Position numbers and translations under genes: made by a program
Assembly: GCA_002794775.1 (NCBI GenBank)
Contig: NBAY01000020.1
Span: forward strand, 186,001-250,000
Origin: Porodaedalea pini
Lineage: Eukaryota; Basidiomycota; Agaricomycetes; Hymenochaetales; Hymenochaetaceae
DNA length: 64,000 bases
Reading direction: 5' to 3'
In this document: positions 1 to 11,030 of the stretch, piece after piece
Position numbering within the stretch: the first letter of the stretch is position 1
Layout of the letters: each line of letters begins with the position of its first letter
The notes under the pieces: model-generated
What the model saw: the letters and a program-made list of their open reading frames with translations, nothing else
Told to the model about the DNA's origin: nothing
Databases searched by the model: none

Positions 1-569
1 AGTGTACAAGAGAAGTATGAAAATAAAACAAACCAAGTCTGGCCGGAGATACTAAGGTCAGACGCAACAGGCGTCGGCGAGCCGTCCGAACCATACGTCG
101 CAGAGATCGGTCCCGCATTGTAGTTCGCAAGCCAGACCATGATCTCATTCACATTCGCGCCGTCCGCCGTATCCGCCGTAAACAGATCATAGGCAACATC
201 AGCAACTGCACCGTCCGAGAGGTCATACGACCAGTCCCACGTCGTCGGCATGCTGCTGATCGCGCTCAGCTGCACGCCTACGCCGTCGTTCAGCTGGATG
301 TCCGTAAAGCTCTTCACGCCGCTGCCCCCGCTCCACGTCCACGTCGTGCTCCACGCGACCGTCGAGCCGGAGAGAGAGCTGAGCTGTGCGCACTGCGAGC
401 CCGTCGCGCCGCTGATCCCCCACTGGTCGAGAAGGAGCTCGTAGGAGCCCGCGGTGACGGTGTCCCATTGTCCGCAGTGCGAGGTCGTGTCCACCTGTCG
501 GCGCTCGAACGCTGGCGAGGCGAGCGCGAGGGGAAGAAGCGTGAGGAGAGCGGTAAGGGTGGATTTCAT
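1..569 (-). CDS. GH12 endoglucanase/xyloglucanase, 5' part, runs off the left edge
   Basis: The start codon is at 567-569 on the minus strand and gives 178 residues up to an intron donor at 33 (exon 34-569). A secretion signal (MKSTLTALL... ending near residue 20) is followed by a dibasic site (ERR), then a beta-jelly-roll sequence with WDWSYDLS and NEIMVWLANYNAGPI. GH12 enzymes cleave beta-1,4-glucan or xyloglucan outside the cell; the Glu of NEIMVWL matches the position of the family nucleophile. The second catalytic Glu and roughly the last 60-70 residues should lie beyond position 1. The exon is open and GC-rich with no defects. Family assignment is from remembered motifs; substrate (cellulose or xyloglucan) cannot be told. 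Confidence 0.85.
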   Translation of the reverse strand, partial: MKSTLTALLTLLPLALASPAFERRQVDTTSHCGQWDTVTAGSYELLLDQWGISGATGSQCAQLSSLSGSTVAWSTTWTWSGGSGVKSFTDIQLNDGVGVQLSAISSMPTTWDWSYDLSDGAVADVAYDLFTADTADGANVNEIMVWLANYNAGPISATYGSDGSPTPVASDLSISGQTWFVLFSYFSCT

Positions 570-660
570 TGTTGGTGAATGAGCCACGAGAAGGATGTTG
601 GGTTAGAGGACGGGTAAAGGATTCGGAGAGCCTATGTGGATGCAGCCATCATCCCGTAGA

Positions 661-668
661 CTTTTATA
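661..668 (-). promoter_or_regulatory. TATA box of the GH12 gene
   Basis: The minus strand reads TATAAAAG here, about 92 bp before the GH12 start codon, a usual core-promoter distance in basidiomycetes. No second candidate is seen nearer the gene. Confidence 0.6.
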
Positions 669-2939
669 TGCATAACCCTCCGGCCTCGGACGTCGCCACG
701 CGCTCGTGGAAGCAAACAAGGGATTTACACGTAGCATTCGCATTCGCACTTGCATCATCCCTTATTTCTCGAAATAACGCGGGTAACCAGGCCTCGCGCT
801 CCATGTTTCTCCGTCCTTTCATTAGAAAGAAGCACAGTGTGACCAGCTGCGGAAAAGACAAGACATAGAATCCAGAGCACAAAAATTCCGACGGACCGTT
901 GCTGCGCAGAAGACAGTAGCATGCGCTGCATTGTGCGTCGTCAACGTGTATTTCCTTCGGGGTTACGGTGGAATGCGTTAGCACATTGAACGACCACATT
1001 AATGAGAATCCAAATTAGTGCCTTGATCCGCGTCGGGACCCGTCTCACCGAATCGTGTCTCTCCCAGATTTGTAGTAAATCAAGCATAGTACTCCTTTGC
1101 TCCTGAGAACGGGGGAGTCCACAAAACGCATCAACAGCAAACATCAAGATAACTTCCCGTCAAGACAGGATCTGCGTCATCACGTCTGTATAGCTAGAAG
1201 CGAAACGCAAGCCCTCGAAACATTACACGCCGAGAAAGTCGCGAGTTGTGATATGCATGTGCGTAGATTTCAAGCCCCGAGATTTAGCGCAGAGTTGCTC
1301 CGAGAGACGGGCTTATTATCGCGTTGCGTACGACGTGCGCTGCAAGCCACGACCCGTGGTGATGGAGTCTACGATGTAGGGAGAGAGAGGCAGCACATGC
1401 AGGCTGCGGAAAATAGCGTCGCCACGAAGCGCGAGGGCAACTTGAAAGTCGATTTCATTCGGCTGAGGAGCGGCCCGGCGGGGAAACTGAAGCCCGTGGG
1501 AACCAATACTATACAGACATTCACGTGTCCTTTAAACACCACTGTTCCTTTGAACACCTAGCAATTTCTCCCTCAAAAAATTTAATGTAGTGCTGAAAAA
1601 ATACCTGAATGTGTATGCAGTGGCTGGCTATATAGGTGCAAATTTTTAGCAGAACCGGTGCAATGGTTGAGTCCAGAGAAAATCAGAAATGTCAAAATTT
1701 AATCAAAACTTGCAGCATCTCTTGCTAACAGATTTTATTCTGAAAGTATCATTTAACAGAAACATGTGAAAATTTTCACACAGCATTCATACCATCTAAA
1801 CAATATATTATCGAAGTTTGAAAGCAGGAGAGTGAGTTTTGCAATTTACGGAGGTCAGACAATGCAGACAATGGTCAAATTTGACAGGTTCATAAGCCGA
1901 TCTGATGACGTAAGTGCATTGCAAGATTACGGTAACACTAGTGTGACATTATCATGTGCGGTGTTCAAAGGAGTTGATTTTCTCATAAAACACCCTAAAA
2001 CTTGTGAAGGCAATTTTAATTTTTATAACACACTTGAATGCTCTAAATAATTCATGCAGATACTTCTCAATGATCACTTTGTACTGATGCAAAAACAATT
2101 AGAAAAAGTGTTCAGATAAAAATGTGAGGAGGGAAATCAAGTTAGTGTTTAAAGGACCGGTGAATGTCTGTAGTTTACCACTTTGGGTATAGACCAATCA
2201 CCAATGTAACATTATTAATATTAATATTGTGAGATTTTCCAATCTTGTCGATCAATCGCACTTTGCCGAAGCGGTTTGCTTGCTACAGACCTGGCAGTGA
2301 CCATGCACTTGACAACTTGAATATCTAGTCGAGTAGGGCGAGGAACAAGGCTATATATCTGAACAACAATCTACCTAAGAGGTATGTCATGCAGTGAATT
2401 TCCTTGTAATCAATTAATTCTTGTCAAATTTCCCTCTTCATTTCTTGGGCTCAGCCGTCTCCGACTCCGACGGTTGAGCGACTTCGTTCTTGTCCTCCAC
2501 CGTGGACGAGCAACAGATGTCAAAAAACGTAGATCCTACAGGTAAATCAAAAATTCATTGTCAGGCCTAGGCAGCCGAGTCGCCTCCCGCTGAGCCTCTA
2601 GCTCTCATCTACGAATGTCACTAAGCTCTTGGGGGCCTGAGCCTCTGAGTTACGACTGACGCCATAGTCCCGATTGTCTATAAGCGTGAATACATCAAAG
2701 GAACCTGAAATCTCACGGAGAGTCAGCCATCCTTTGCCAGTGACGTGTATGTTTCCTTTCGCCTTTCATCCTGTCGACTTCATTCATCTAGTCCTTTTCC
2801 ATCAGCAATTCTCATTTAAAATCAGGATTCCGAAGACGCAGAGTGACGGAAGTCTCGTTGCTCGAGGTGCGTATAGTATCTTTCTTCTGTCCTCGACTCC
2901 GACAGCGCTGACTGTTGGAGCGTGTCGCAGTGGTGACAC
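669..2939. other. Intergenic; no supported gene
   Basis: The part next to GH12 is probably its upstream regulatory region. From about 1560 to 2440 base composition turns AT-rich and coding potential is very low. The longest open frame (1097-1561, plus) has no recognisable domain, no intron pattern and no start context to support it. No tRNA or terminal repeats were recognised. Confidence 0.5.
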
Positions 2940-4274
2940 ATGAACCGTCTACCTACGGGGATCCTCCGTGAAATCTATCTGCAAAGCTTGCAGGAGAAAT
3001 ATGCCCAAACTTCTGTTGTCCAACCTCCGCTAAACATTTCGCATGTCTGTCAGTCATGGCGCGACATCACTATCTCTTTCGGGGCACTATGGTCATCCTT
3101 GTCTCTCGCGTACCATGGGCACGGAGATGAGGCAATTACAGAGACCTTGGATACATGGTTGAAAAGGTCAGGCACCTCGCCCCTGAGCTACAAGATCACT
3201 TGTAGTCTGGAAGTCGGACAGTTGAGGGAAAAGGAGGCACAAGTCACTGCCGAAAACATTATTACGACGATGCTTTTGCATCAGAAACGCTGGCGAGACG
3301 TCAACTTCCGCTGGTGTCATTTGAAGCTCTCCCCATGATTTCAAGGCATATTTGCACTTGAAATGCCTTTGCTTATTCGTCTCGAGTTGAGTGTTTCCAG
3401 TGTCAATGCTGGTGATGAGGAGATCCGCCCGCATCTCAGCATCGCCTCTTCCCCTCGTCTTAAAACTTTGAATTTTTCTGGAGATTCTTTCTTTGATGTT
3501 GGCGAAGCTCCCATCCATTCGCTCACGGAAGCGAGTTATTTCGTACTTGACTCTCCATATGACGAGAGAGAAGCGGCAAGCAAGTGCTTGGATTTCTTAC
3601 GAATCGCTCCAAACCTGAAGCGTTTCTACTCAGAGGTCTCGTTCGAGCACGATGACTTTGCACAATCTTCCTCACCATCTGCAGATGAAGCTGTCGTTGT
3701 TCTGCCGCACTTAACAACTTTGTATATCGGAGATTCGTCGTCTGTGGGACTCGTCCTCAATCAGCTATGCACGCCCGCCCTTACAGTATTATCATTCTGC
3801 ACGAACCATGCATACGGCTCGCATTTCTTCCTCGGTTTTATCCAACGGTCCCTCCCTCTGCTGACGTCCCTGGACCTCGTTGGATGCGAATGCACGCAAG
3901 AGACTTATCTTCTGGATGCGCTCAGACTCCTGCCTGCCCTCCGCGACCTTCGTGTGTTGTCAGCGACTATGGCGCGTTTCATGGAAAATTTCACTATAGA
4001 GGATGGACAAGATATCATCTGCCCCGCACTGGAGCAACTCTGGATCAGCGACGTTGATATATCGTACCGAGTGCAAGACCCCGTTGCGGCGATCTGCGCA
4101 ATGATTGTATCGTGATGGACGCTCACCGACTCGTTTAAGACAGTTGCGCTGGTCGATTTTTGGGACGACGTAACAAGCGTGGAAGATTCAGAGGACGTAC
4201 AGCGTTGTATAAAGGAAGGGCTTGTATTCCAGTTTGATAGCGCTGATCTTTATAGTCCACCTGGAAGGAGGTAA
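2940..4274 (+). pseudogene. F-box protein pseudogene with two in-frame TGA codons
   Basis: A single frame runs from ATG 2940 to TAA 4272-4274, 444 codons, broken only by TGA at 3336-3338 and 4113-4115. The first 40 residues match the short basidiomycete F-box (LPTGILREIYL ... VCQSWRDITIS.GALWSSL), and the rest is leucine-rich with the irregular repeats typical of these proteins (PHLTTLYIG, LPLLTSLDLVGC). Such proteins recruit substrates to SCF ubiquitin ligases through Skp1. Sequence after each TGA continues coherently (IVS-stop-WTLTDSF), so these are point nonsense changes and not exon ends. Both TGAs could come from CGA (Arg). An intron hiding either stop is possible but no good donor/acceptor pair was found. 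An in-frame TGA at 2934-2936 bounds the start. Confidence 0.7.
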
Positions 4275-5255
4275 AAGACAACAACGAAATGCATAGCAGA
4301 TATAAAGCAAAGTATGGGATTTACAGAAACATTCGTCTTCTGTTAGCAGTCAGATGAGAGAGGCCGTGAATGAGATCGGGGCGGAATGGAAGTGCTTGAT
4401 GAAATGGAGATGTCTTGACCGATAACATAAGAGTACGCGTAGCTTCTAACCATGCAGGTTTGCAAGGTATGTCGACGTCGGTGCATTACTTTATTTAGGC
4501 ACAAGAGGCGAAAATGCGCGACGTTCAAGTCGATAGGAGATAGTTCCACATAAAAAATCGAATTTCATTTGATCGAGGTCTGGCATCAAAGCGCTGTAAG
4601 TTCGAAAGGAGCCGCAAAACAGCCAAGAAAACGTGATTAGTTGTAGTACGAGAGTCCCTCTCGAATAGAGATTACCGCACCGAACCATACAGCAAGACAA
4701 TATTAATGGAGTCAGGATGAGGGAGAGGTACCACCAGGTAAGGTTAGAAGTTGTAGACTGACTAACAATACGCTTCGGACCGGCACGGGCCGTGCATCAT
4801 CTGAATAGAGCATCAGCTAGCCGATCATGCCGGCGGAAAGAAGACTTCACGCCATCCATGGCGCAGGCCCTGAGAACACTTTGTCCCTAACTTGTCCCTA
4901 AAACAACTTACAAATTTACAGACGATTGAGTGCTACAGATTGCTTTGGCGCTCATGCTGGCCTACTTACGGCCGGGTTCATTGCTACTGTCGAGTCAGCA
5001 ACAGTTGTTACGCGATTTTCTCATCTGCCTGCAAGGTTGATTTGTCAAAACAATTGCTCATCGAAATACGAGTCATCGCATCGTCGCTTCCGAACATTCG
5101 AAGCGAGAGACCTATTGTAGGTGTGACATATCCCATTCTTACTTGCAGACTCTCAACCCGTATCGTCGTTCGTTCAACCCAATCTCTCGATATCATCTAT
5201 CCTAATCCTGATAAACTATTATCACTAGACGCATTATCTTTCCTCAAGCTAGACA
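4275..5255. other. Intergenic between two F-box loci; no supported gene
   Basis: Several open frames on both strands overlap one another and none has recognisable motifs or introns. The last 100-200 bp are AT-rich and are probably the promoter and leader of the downstream F-box gene. Confidence 0.5.
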
Positions 5256-6832
5256 ATGGACTTGAAAACTCGACATTTGGAAGACCTACCCGATGAACTC
5301 CTTGACCGTCTATGCGGCACGTACGCGTGTCGCAATCGAGAACTCGCGAGTAGCTCGGAAACTCATGATGATGACTACGCAAGCTTGAACCCCCTTCTGC
5401 GTATGCTGTTTGAGATGCGTACACTTCCACCGACAACGCACCTCGCCCTTCGTCTTGTCTCCCGGCGCCTCTTCCGCATCGCTACTCCGTACGCCTGGGA
5501 GACCCTCGACATCTTTCTTCGCGAGAGTGAGGCTCCGGGTGAAGGCATCCGTGGAAGAAACAGATTGGCATTCCTTGATTTCGTCTCCAATAGTCCGGAG
5601 ATAGCCCGCCACGTCCGTACTGTACGATTGGAGAGTCATATGGACCAAGACTGGGATACCCAGGGCCACACACCGAATTCCGTGTGGTGGGGTATGCGAG
5701 AGTCTCAAATAGAGACATTCCTACGTTCACTGCCGAATCTGACTGCATTCCATGTCTCCAATCCTAGTGCAGCCGGAATGCATGTAACGTCTGATGCGCT
5801 GCGCACTGTCCTAATGCACAAATCTCTCAAGCTGTTCAGCTACAATGATACGCAGGCGTTCAACACATATCTCGACGACCTTGACTTATCGCACTTGGAA
5901 GCTTTCGCTGCGAATCATTTTGACCATTCGCGCAACTTCCTCTGCCAGTCGAGCCTGAAGCTGAAGCATCTCTTGCTACGCGGAGATTTCACGTGGCCGC
6001 CATCCAGCTCTCTCAAGTCTTCGTTGCATTCAACAAGCCTCTCGTGGCTCGGGACGCTAGAGGAATTGTCGGTATCTGGTGTGTTGCAAGACATCATACC
6101 ATTAGGCAAGAAATTCCAGGTGAATACATCTTTCTTCCATTATGAAGACAACCTTTAAATAATACAGTTCCGTAGGAGCACGGGGCTCCTTTGTCGTTAA
6201 AAGAGCTAGCATTTCACTTTATGCCAGGACTACGGCCGCGCTTCCAGGATGTCTCAAATCTTTTCGGAGCTGCCCCCTTACGGAGACTCATTCTTCACGA
6301 TATGCAGCATGTCACTCCTCTTGACCTCGATAGCCTTGTCAATGCATTTCCTCTCCTCATCGACCTGGAGATCTGGGTGGACCACGACAGAAACACATCC
6401 TACAGGCGTTTCGTTGGCGATTTCGTGAGCTCCACATCCTCCTGCTATATGATAGTATTATATAGACTCATTTGGACGTTATCGCAAGCTGGATTTTGCC
6501 TCGATGTTAGGCAAGTTCCAATACCTCGAACATCTTGGATGGGACAACAACTGGACTCCAGGTTTGTTTTCCACGTTCCTGAAAGAGAAAGTTCTCGCAG
6601 ACGACTGCTCATCTGTCCATTACTTCAAGATCTCGATGTCTATCGCCTTAGTATATTGGCGCAGCACTGTCGCTCTCTCAAGAACTTGCGCCTCGTCTCG
6701 AACAACGAGACGAGAATGCTCAAGGTGATCCGAAATGACAAGCATGAGCTCGTGGACGTGGACGTCCTATCCCAACCGAGTATATTGACTTGGACTACGA
6801 GCTGGGATTCGAGCACTAGTTCATACGTCTAG
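5256..6832 (+). CDS. F-box/LRR-like protein
   Basis: Proposed exons 5256-6119, 6176-6407, 6466-6614 and 6665-6832 give 470 residues with consistent phases. Introns are 56, 58 and 50 bp. The N-terminus has an F-box-like stretch (DLPDELLDRL ... LALRLVSRRLFRIATPYAWETLDI), followed by leucine-rich irregular repeats (LPNLTAFHVS, FQYLEHLGWDN, SLKNLRLVSNNE). The likely role is substrate recognition for an SCF ubiquitin ligase. Intron 1 is fixed by the frame change from ...GKKFQ to EHGAPLSLKEL. Intron 2 uses GTTTCG and intron 3 GTCCAT, both weak donors, so the last two junctions may be wrong; a frameshift near 6600 is the alternative. The gene converges with the GH92 gene, stops being 194 bp apart. 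It may be a paralogue of the 2940 locus, but sequence similarity is low. Confidence 0.7.
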
Positions 6833-7026
6833 CTTCACTTCCAGAGATCATGCTCTGTAGCTTTTTAATAAATCCCTTCTTACTCGCAAAGGGTAGATTA
6901 GGTGGAAAGGTATACCAGTTCCCCAATGGACTTTCTGTTTTATGACATCGGAATGCATATTGGATATGTAACTCAGCGGGATATGTGTATTAGAATTGCT
7001 ATAGCTGTCTTCATATAATTCCTACT

Positions 7027-10000
7027 CTATCTCGGGAAACCACCCGTAGCAAGTGAGTCTGGTAAAGCATCTGCAGTGGAACCGCAACCTCTTGCTTGCG
7101 CGGCCTTCGCATCGTTATCTACCGTGATCACAATTTCTCCTCCGCCAACAACATCGTCAAACGATATCCAGCATAGCGAATCGTGCGTTGCTCCGTTGAT
7201 GGTAACTCCGGACACGTACAGCCTACTGCCGGACGGCGGGTCCGCCGCCACGGAAGCGGAGTCGAAACCGGAGACGGAGAACTTCGTGGACGTGCCGAGG
7301 AGATCATTGTGCAGCGTGAAACCGGAAACAAGGGGCGAGTTGAGCAGGAGCTGCTTTGATGCTGGGACGGGATAGAGACCCAGGATGTGGAAAGTCAGGA
7401 GCGCGCCCATGGCTCCGCTGTCGTCGTTTCCAGGAATCTAAATTAAAAAAAAAATTACCAGACCCGTCAGGTAAGATCACATTTTAGCACTGAGAATTAA
7501 TAAACGTACGCCTCCAATTCCAGTACCGAAGTTATTGAAAACGACGTCCCTCACTCTTAGCGCCGAAAGATCCGGCCTGTTCGCATAGTGGAATGCCAGG
7601 GGCATAGCGAAGGAAGGCTCGTTTCCGGCGAGGAAATAGCCTTTCGTGAAGTAATGAGTAGTCCTATTTATGAAGGTATCGTTTCCGCCCATCAGCTTTA
7701 CCATTGAGGACATGGAGTGAGGAGCGAAGAAGCTGTACTCCCAAGACGACGCTATGTACCCGTTATAGCTGTGAGCGTGGAGAAGGAAGAATCCAAGACT
7801 CACATTCGTAGAATCCGACGTCATTGTCGGTGCCTCGAGCGCAGGAGTGCCCCACTGTGTCGATCGGCGAGCAATCAACAGGGTCACTGAAAGCGAATGT
7901 CCCATTCTGTAATATCGACTGAGTTAGCAACAGAAAAAATGTCCTGTATTGCTATATAGTGCTCACTGTGTATCGACGTTGCGCAAACCCTTTGAATCCG
8001 TCACTGGTGACATTCGGGTCCCAATGGTTCAAGAAATTCATCGACCTGTTCTCATACTTAGCGATATCATCGGAGGATTTTTTCAGTGCGATCCCAGCCT
8101 GGCGAACAGCAAAATCGCCTAGCGCATACTGAGTGTTCAATGTAAGTCTTTTGGACGACAGTTATAGTAATGTCATTTACCTCTAGCGCTCGCGAGGCTT
8201 CGCGCGTGGGAAGACCAGTCGAGCCAGATGGGTCAGTCCAGTCTGTAGGAATGTATCCGAAAGTCTTCCACGCCGTGTTTTGGCGACCAACTGTTACAAT
8301 AAAAAGATGAGGATATGGCCGGATAGCAGAAACATGCTACTCACCCATGTACCAGTTAGGTGGCTATATTTGTGCAACTCAGTAAGCATTTTATCTACAA
8401 ATAAAATGAGCAAAAAACGGTACCGTGTTCTCAGCTGTATCGACCAGCGCGTTGTATAGATCATCTATAGGTACACCAAGCTCGGACGCATGTGCGCCGT
8501 ACTTGACCGCGAAATCGCCGAGAATTGGCATCCCATCACTTCCGCCTTGAACGTATCCCCTTTAGATACAGTTGGCATAAAGAACCCACAAAGGACGAAA
8601 TCTTAGATATCACTTACTTCTTGGTGTTTGCTCGACACTCAGGGATGTATCCTACACATCGAATTCAGCCTTAGTAAACGGTTTGGTACGAATCGCGGAA
8701 GATAAGCACCTGAGTCTCTCCATCCATCCACATACGCGTTGACGATCTCGGCCCATTCTCGAGGGGAGGTGAGAGATAGCAGAGGGTGGACAGTCCTGAA
8801 TGTATCCCAGGAACTAAAGACCAAGTATCAGCTACAAGCTCGAATGAGAGGGATAACTTAAAGTGCTTTACCAGAAGAGCGCATCATAGAACGGATAAGG
8901 AGAATTCCAGTACGGATTCTCGTCCGTAAGATTGGCAGGTACGAGTTGTGAACGATACAGCTAGAATAAAGAGCTCGTGTTTCATATCTACGAATCGTCG
9001 ACAAAATTCATAGAGCTCGCGACGCACCGAAGAGTACAGAAGCTCAACAACGGTCGAATTCTCCGACGAAGTGTCGATCTCGATCCTGCTGAGGACGTCT
9101 TCCCACTTGCTCGCGGACGCATTTTGGACAGCGTTCCAATCCCAATCAGGAACCTCCTTCTCAGCATTTGCGCACGCCTGGTCCGTGCTAATGAACGACA
9201 CGCCGAAGCGCGCAAGTATCGAGCGCGGCGAGTTTGAGCCTGATGGAGTCGCGAATGAGAGCAGCGCCCCGGCTTCTATGCCCAGCGGTGAGTCCGCGTA
9301 GGCGAAGGACAGCGTGCTAGAGTTCTTAGAGATGTTGACGTTGGTGGGAGTGGACTTGGTGGATTTGTACGTCCCGAATTGATCGAATGGTTGGGTCTTG
9401 CTGTTGGGGGGTGAGAAGTCATAGCAGGCGTAAGCGGTATAATTGTCGGTTCCGTAGCTCTGCAGCAACTTAGCCTCATTCTTTCCAATTTCACAGTAAA
9501 AAACAATGCGCACCTGAAGGTATGTCCCGGAGAGTGTCAACCGACCCGTAGGTGCATCAATATTAAGCTCGCCTCCTTCGAACGACCTTTGAAGGTCATT
9601 CGCGAGGTCGACCACGACAAAGGTGCTGTTCAGTTCGGAAGGGTAGGTAAAACGTATCAGGCCTGCTCGTCGAGTTGAAGTTGCCTCAAGTTTGATGCCA
9701 TTTTCGAATGCAGACGTGAAATAGCCAGGCGACGCCGCTTCGAACATTTTTTGGTCAGCACAAAAAGCATTTTCGAAGGAGAAGAAAGCTCACCGTCTGC
9801 ATTTGCAGCCCGTTTTACCTCTCTTGCACCGAGACCGACAGGACACTCTTCAAACGTACAGTTTGAGAGCGGAAAGAGCGGGAAAAACCCGTATCCTCCA
9901 GCAGTATTCCCACCGGTTCCTTCATCGTGCATAAGAGAGATACCTAGCATGCAACAATGGAAGTTAGTTACATCCGCTCTAAGACTTTTCCCAAGCATAG

Positions 10001-10318
10001 ACGCACCGGTAACAGGAGAATCATCATGAATATATCCTGCTTGCCTTGGAGTTGTATCAACGTCAATACCGACCTATTTCTTCACCATAAGCATCTCTAC
10101 ATCTAAAATGCGGTTTACTTTGTGCGACGTACCTTCACCATGGCATGAGGCACCGCAGCTCCAGGGAACGCATTTCCTCCACTGCCTCCATTCGCACCAG
10201 ATGCCGTTCCAATGAATAAATTGACTAGGCTTGTGAGAGAAGCAGCAGAAGCGGCAGCACAAAGAAAGAGCAAAACGAGTACAGTTCCATAAATTCTAAG
10301 TCCAGAGTTCCAGTCCAT
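7027..10318 (-). CDS. GH92 alpha-mannosidase, secreted
   Basis: Fifteen exons (10318-10133, 10073-10007, 9943-9794, 9737-9514, 9459-9028, 8960-8872, 8813-8710, 8651-8618, 8559-8424, 8363-8345, 8290-8181, 8128-7967, 7906-7804, 7751-7510, 7437-7027) sum to 2469 nt, 822 residues, with every phase consistent. A signal peptide with a hydrophobic core (VLVLLFLCAAASA) precedes the GH92 start (LVNLFIGTASGANGGSGGN). Further family landmarks are CSWDTFRTVHPLL, GGSDGMPILGDF, WYMVGRQNTAW, GNEPSF (648-653) and IPGNDDSGAMG (687-697), which carry residues matching the family's acid and base. GH92 enzymes are calcium-dependent exo-mannosidases that trim N- or O-mannan, outside the cell or in the secretory path. 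One intron (9513-9460) is 54 bp and stop-free, so retention would add 18 residues. Linkage preference cannot be told. Confidence 0.92.
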
Positions 10319-10417
10319 AATTACAGTTTGCCAGAGTCCGTCCGTCAGCCTGAGATGAAATGACGGCGTGCGTCGGAAGAGTGTGAGCTATTTTGCGACA
10401 GAACGCAGAGCAACCCT

Positions 10418-10424
10418 CTTTATA
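10418..10424 (-). promoter_or_regulatory. TATA box of the GH92 gene
   Basis: The minus strand reads TATAAAG about 100 bp before the GH92 ATG at 10318. It is the only good TATA match in this interval. Confidence 0.5.
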
Positions 10425-11030
10425 CTTTGTTGCTGCAACATTAATAGCTTGAGCGTCGATTGGGCGATGACGAGTCGGCAAGCGTTCTCTGTTGATGCGC
10501 TCAACGCACCTGATCGCTGAGGCATGAGGTGCATGCGCACGTTTAACCGAAATACGGCTCTGCGTACGATTCGGAATGCAGCGAAGCTTGCAGCCGGGCC
10601 GTCGTTTGCGATATCGTGCGCTGTCAGTGTCAGTGGACTTCTGCACAGTGGTAGCATAGTCGAGGACGCAAACTTGCAAGGCACGTGCGATAATATGCAT
10701 TGCATCTCTATCTAAACGTCCTCATCGTTACGAACTTTGCGAAATTTTGATTACAGATGGATGTACAGCTCTGAGTCGAGTACTGTTGCAAATCAGATAG
10801 AAATGCTGGTTGAAATGAATGTGTGTATCCTTTCCACGAGAACAAAATAAGAAAAACTTCGGAGTCCAGGGAAATGCACGCCAGGCAAGCATTAGTATGT
10901 TACGTGTGAAAAATCGTAAGGAAAGCACTGTGGCACATGCCGCCACTCCTTTGAAGAATTTAAGAAAGAGCGAAATGAACTGGTATACCACTATGCAAAT
11001 TTATGTATGTGCTGCAGACAACATGTCCTA
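10425..11030. other. Intergenic; GH92 upstream region and LRR-gene 3' flank
   Basis: No gene is supported. Overlapping open frames on both strands near 10300-10700 show no domain. The right part is the region after the stop of the LRR gene (TAA at 11031-11033, minus). Confidence 0.5.

Noticed and set aside
1097..1561. A 154-codon plus-strand open frame upstream of GH12
   Set aside because: No motif, no introns, overlapping antisense frames of similar length, and a position in likely regulatory DNA. Length alone is not evidence.
4892..5296. Open frame overlapping the start of the F-box gene
   Set aside because: It runs out of frame into the F-box coding start, has low-complexity composition and no domain.
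9460..9513. Reading straight through the 54-bp in-frame segment of GH92 as coding
   Set aside because: It has good GT..AG ends, is the usual intron size here and interrupts a conserved stretch; kept as an intron, with retention noted as possible.
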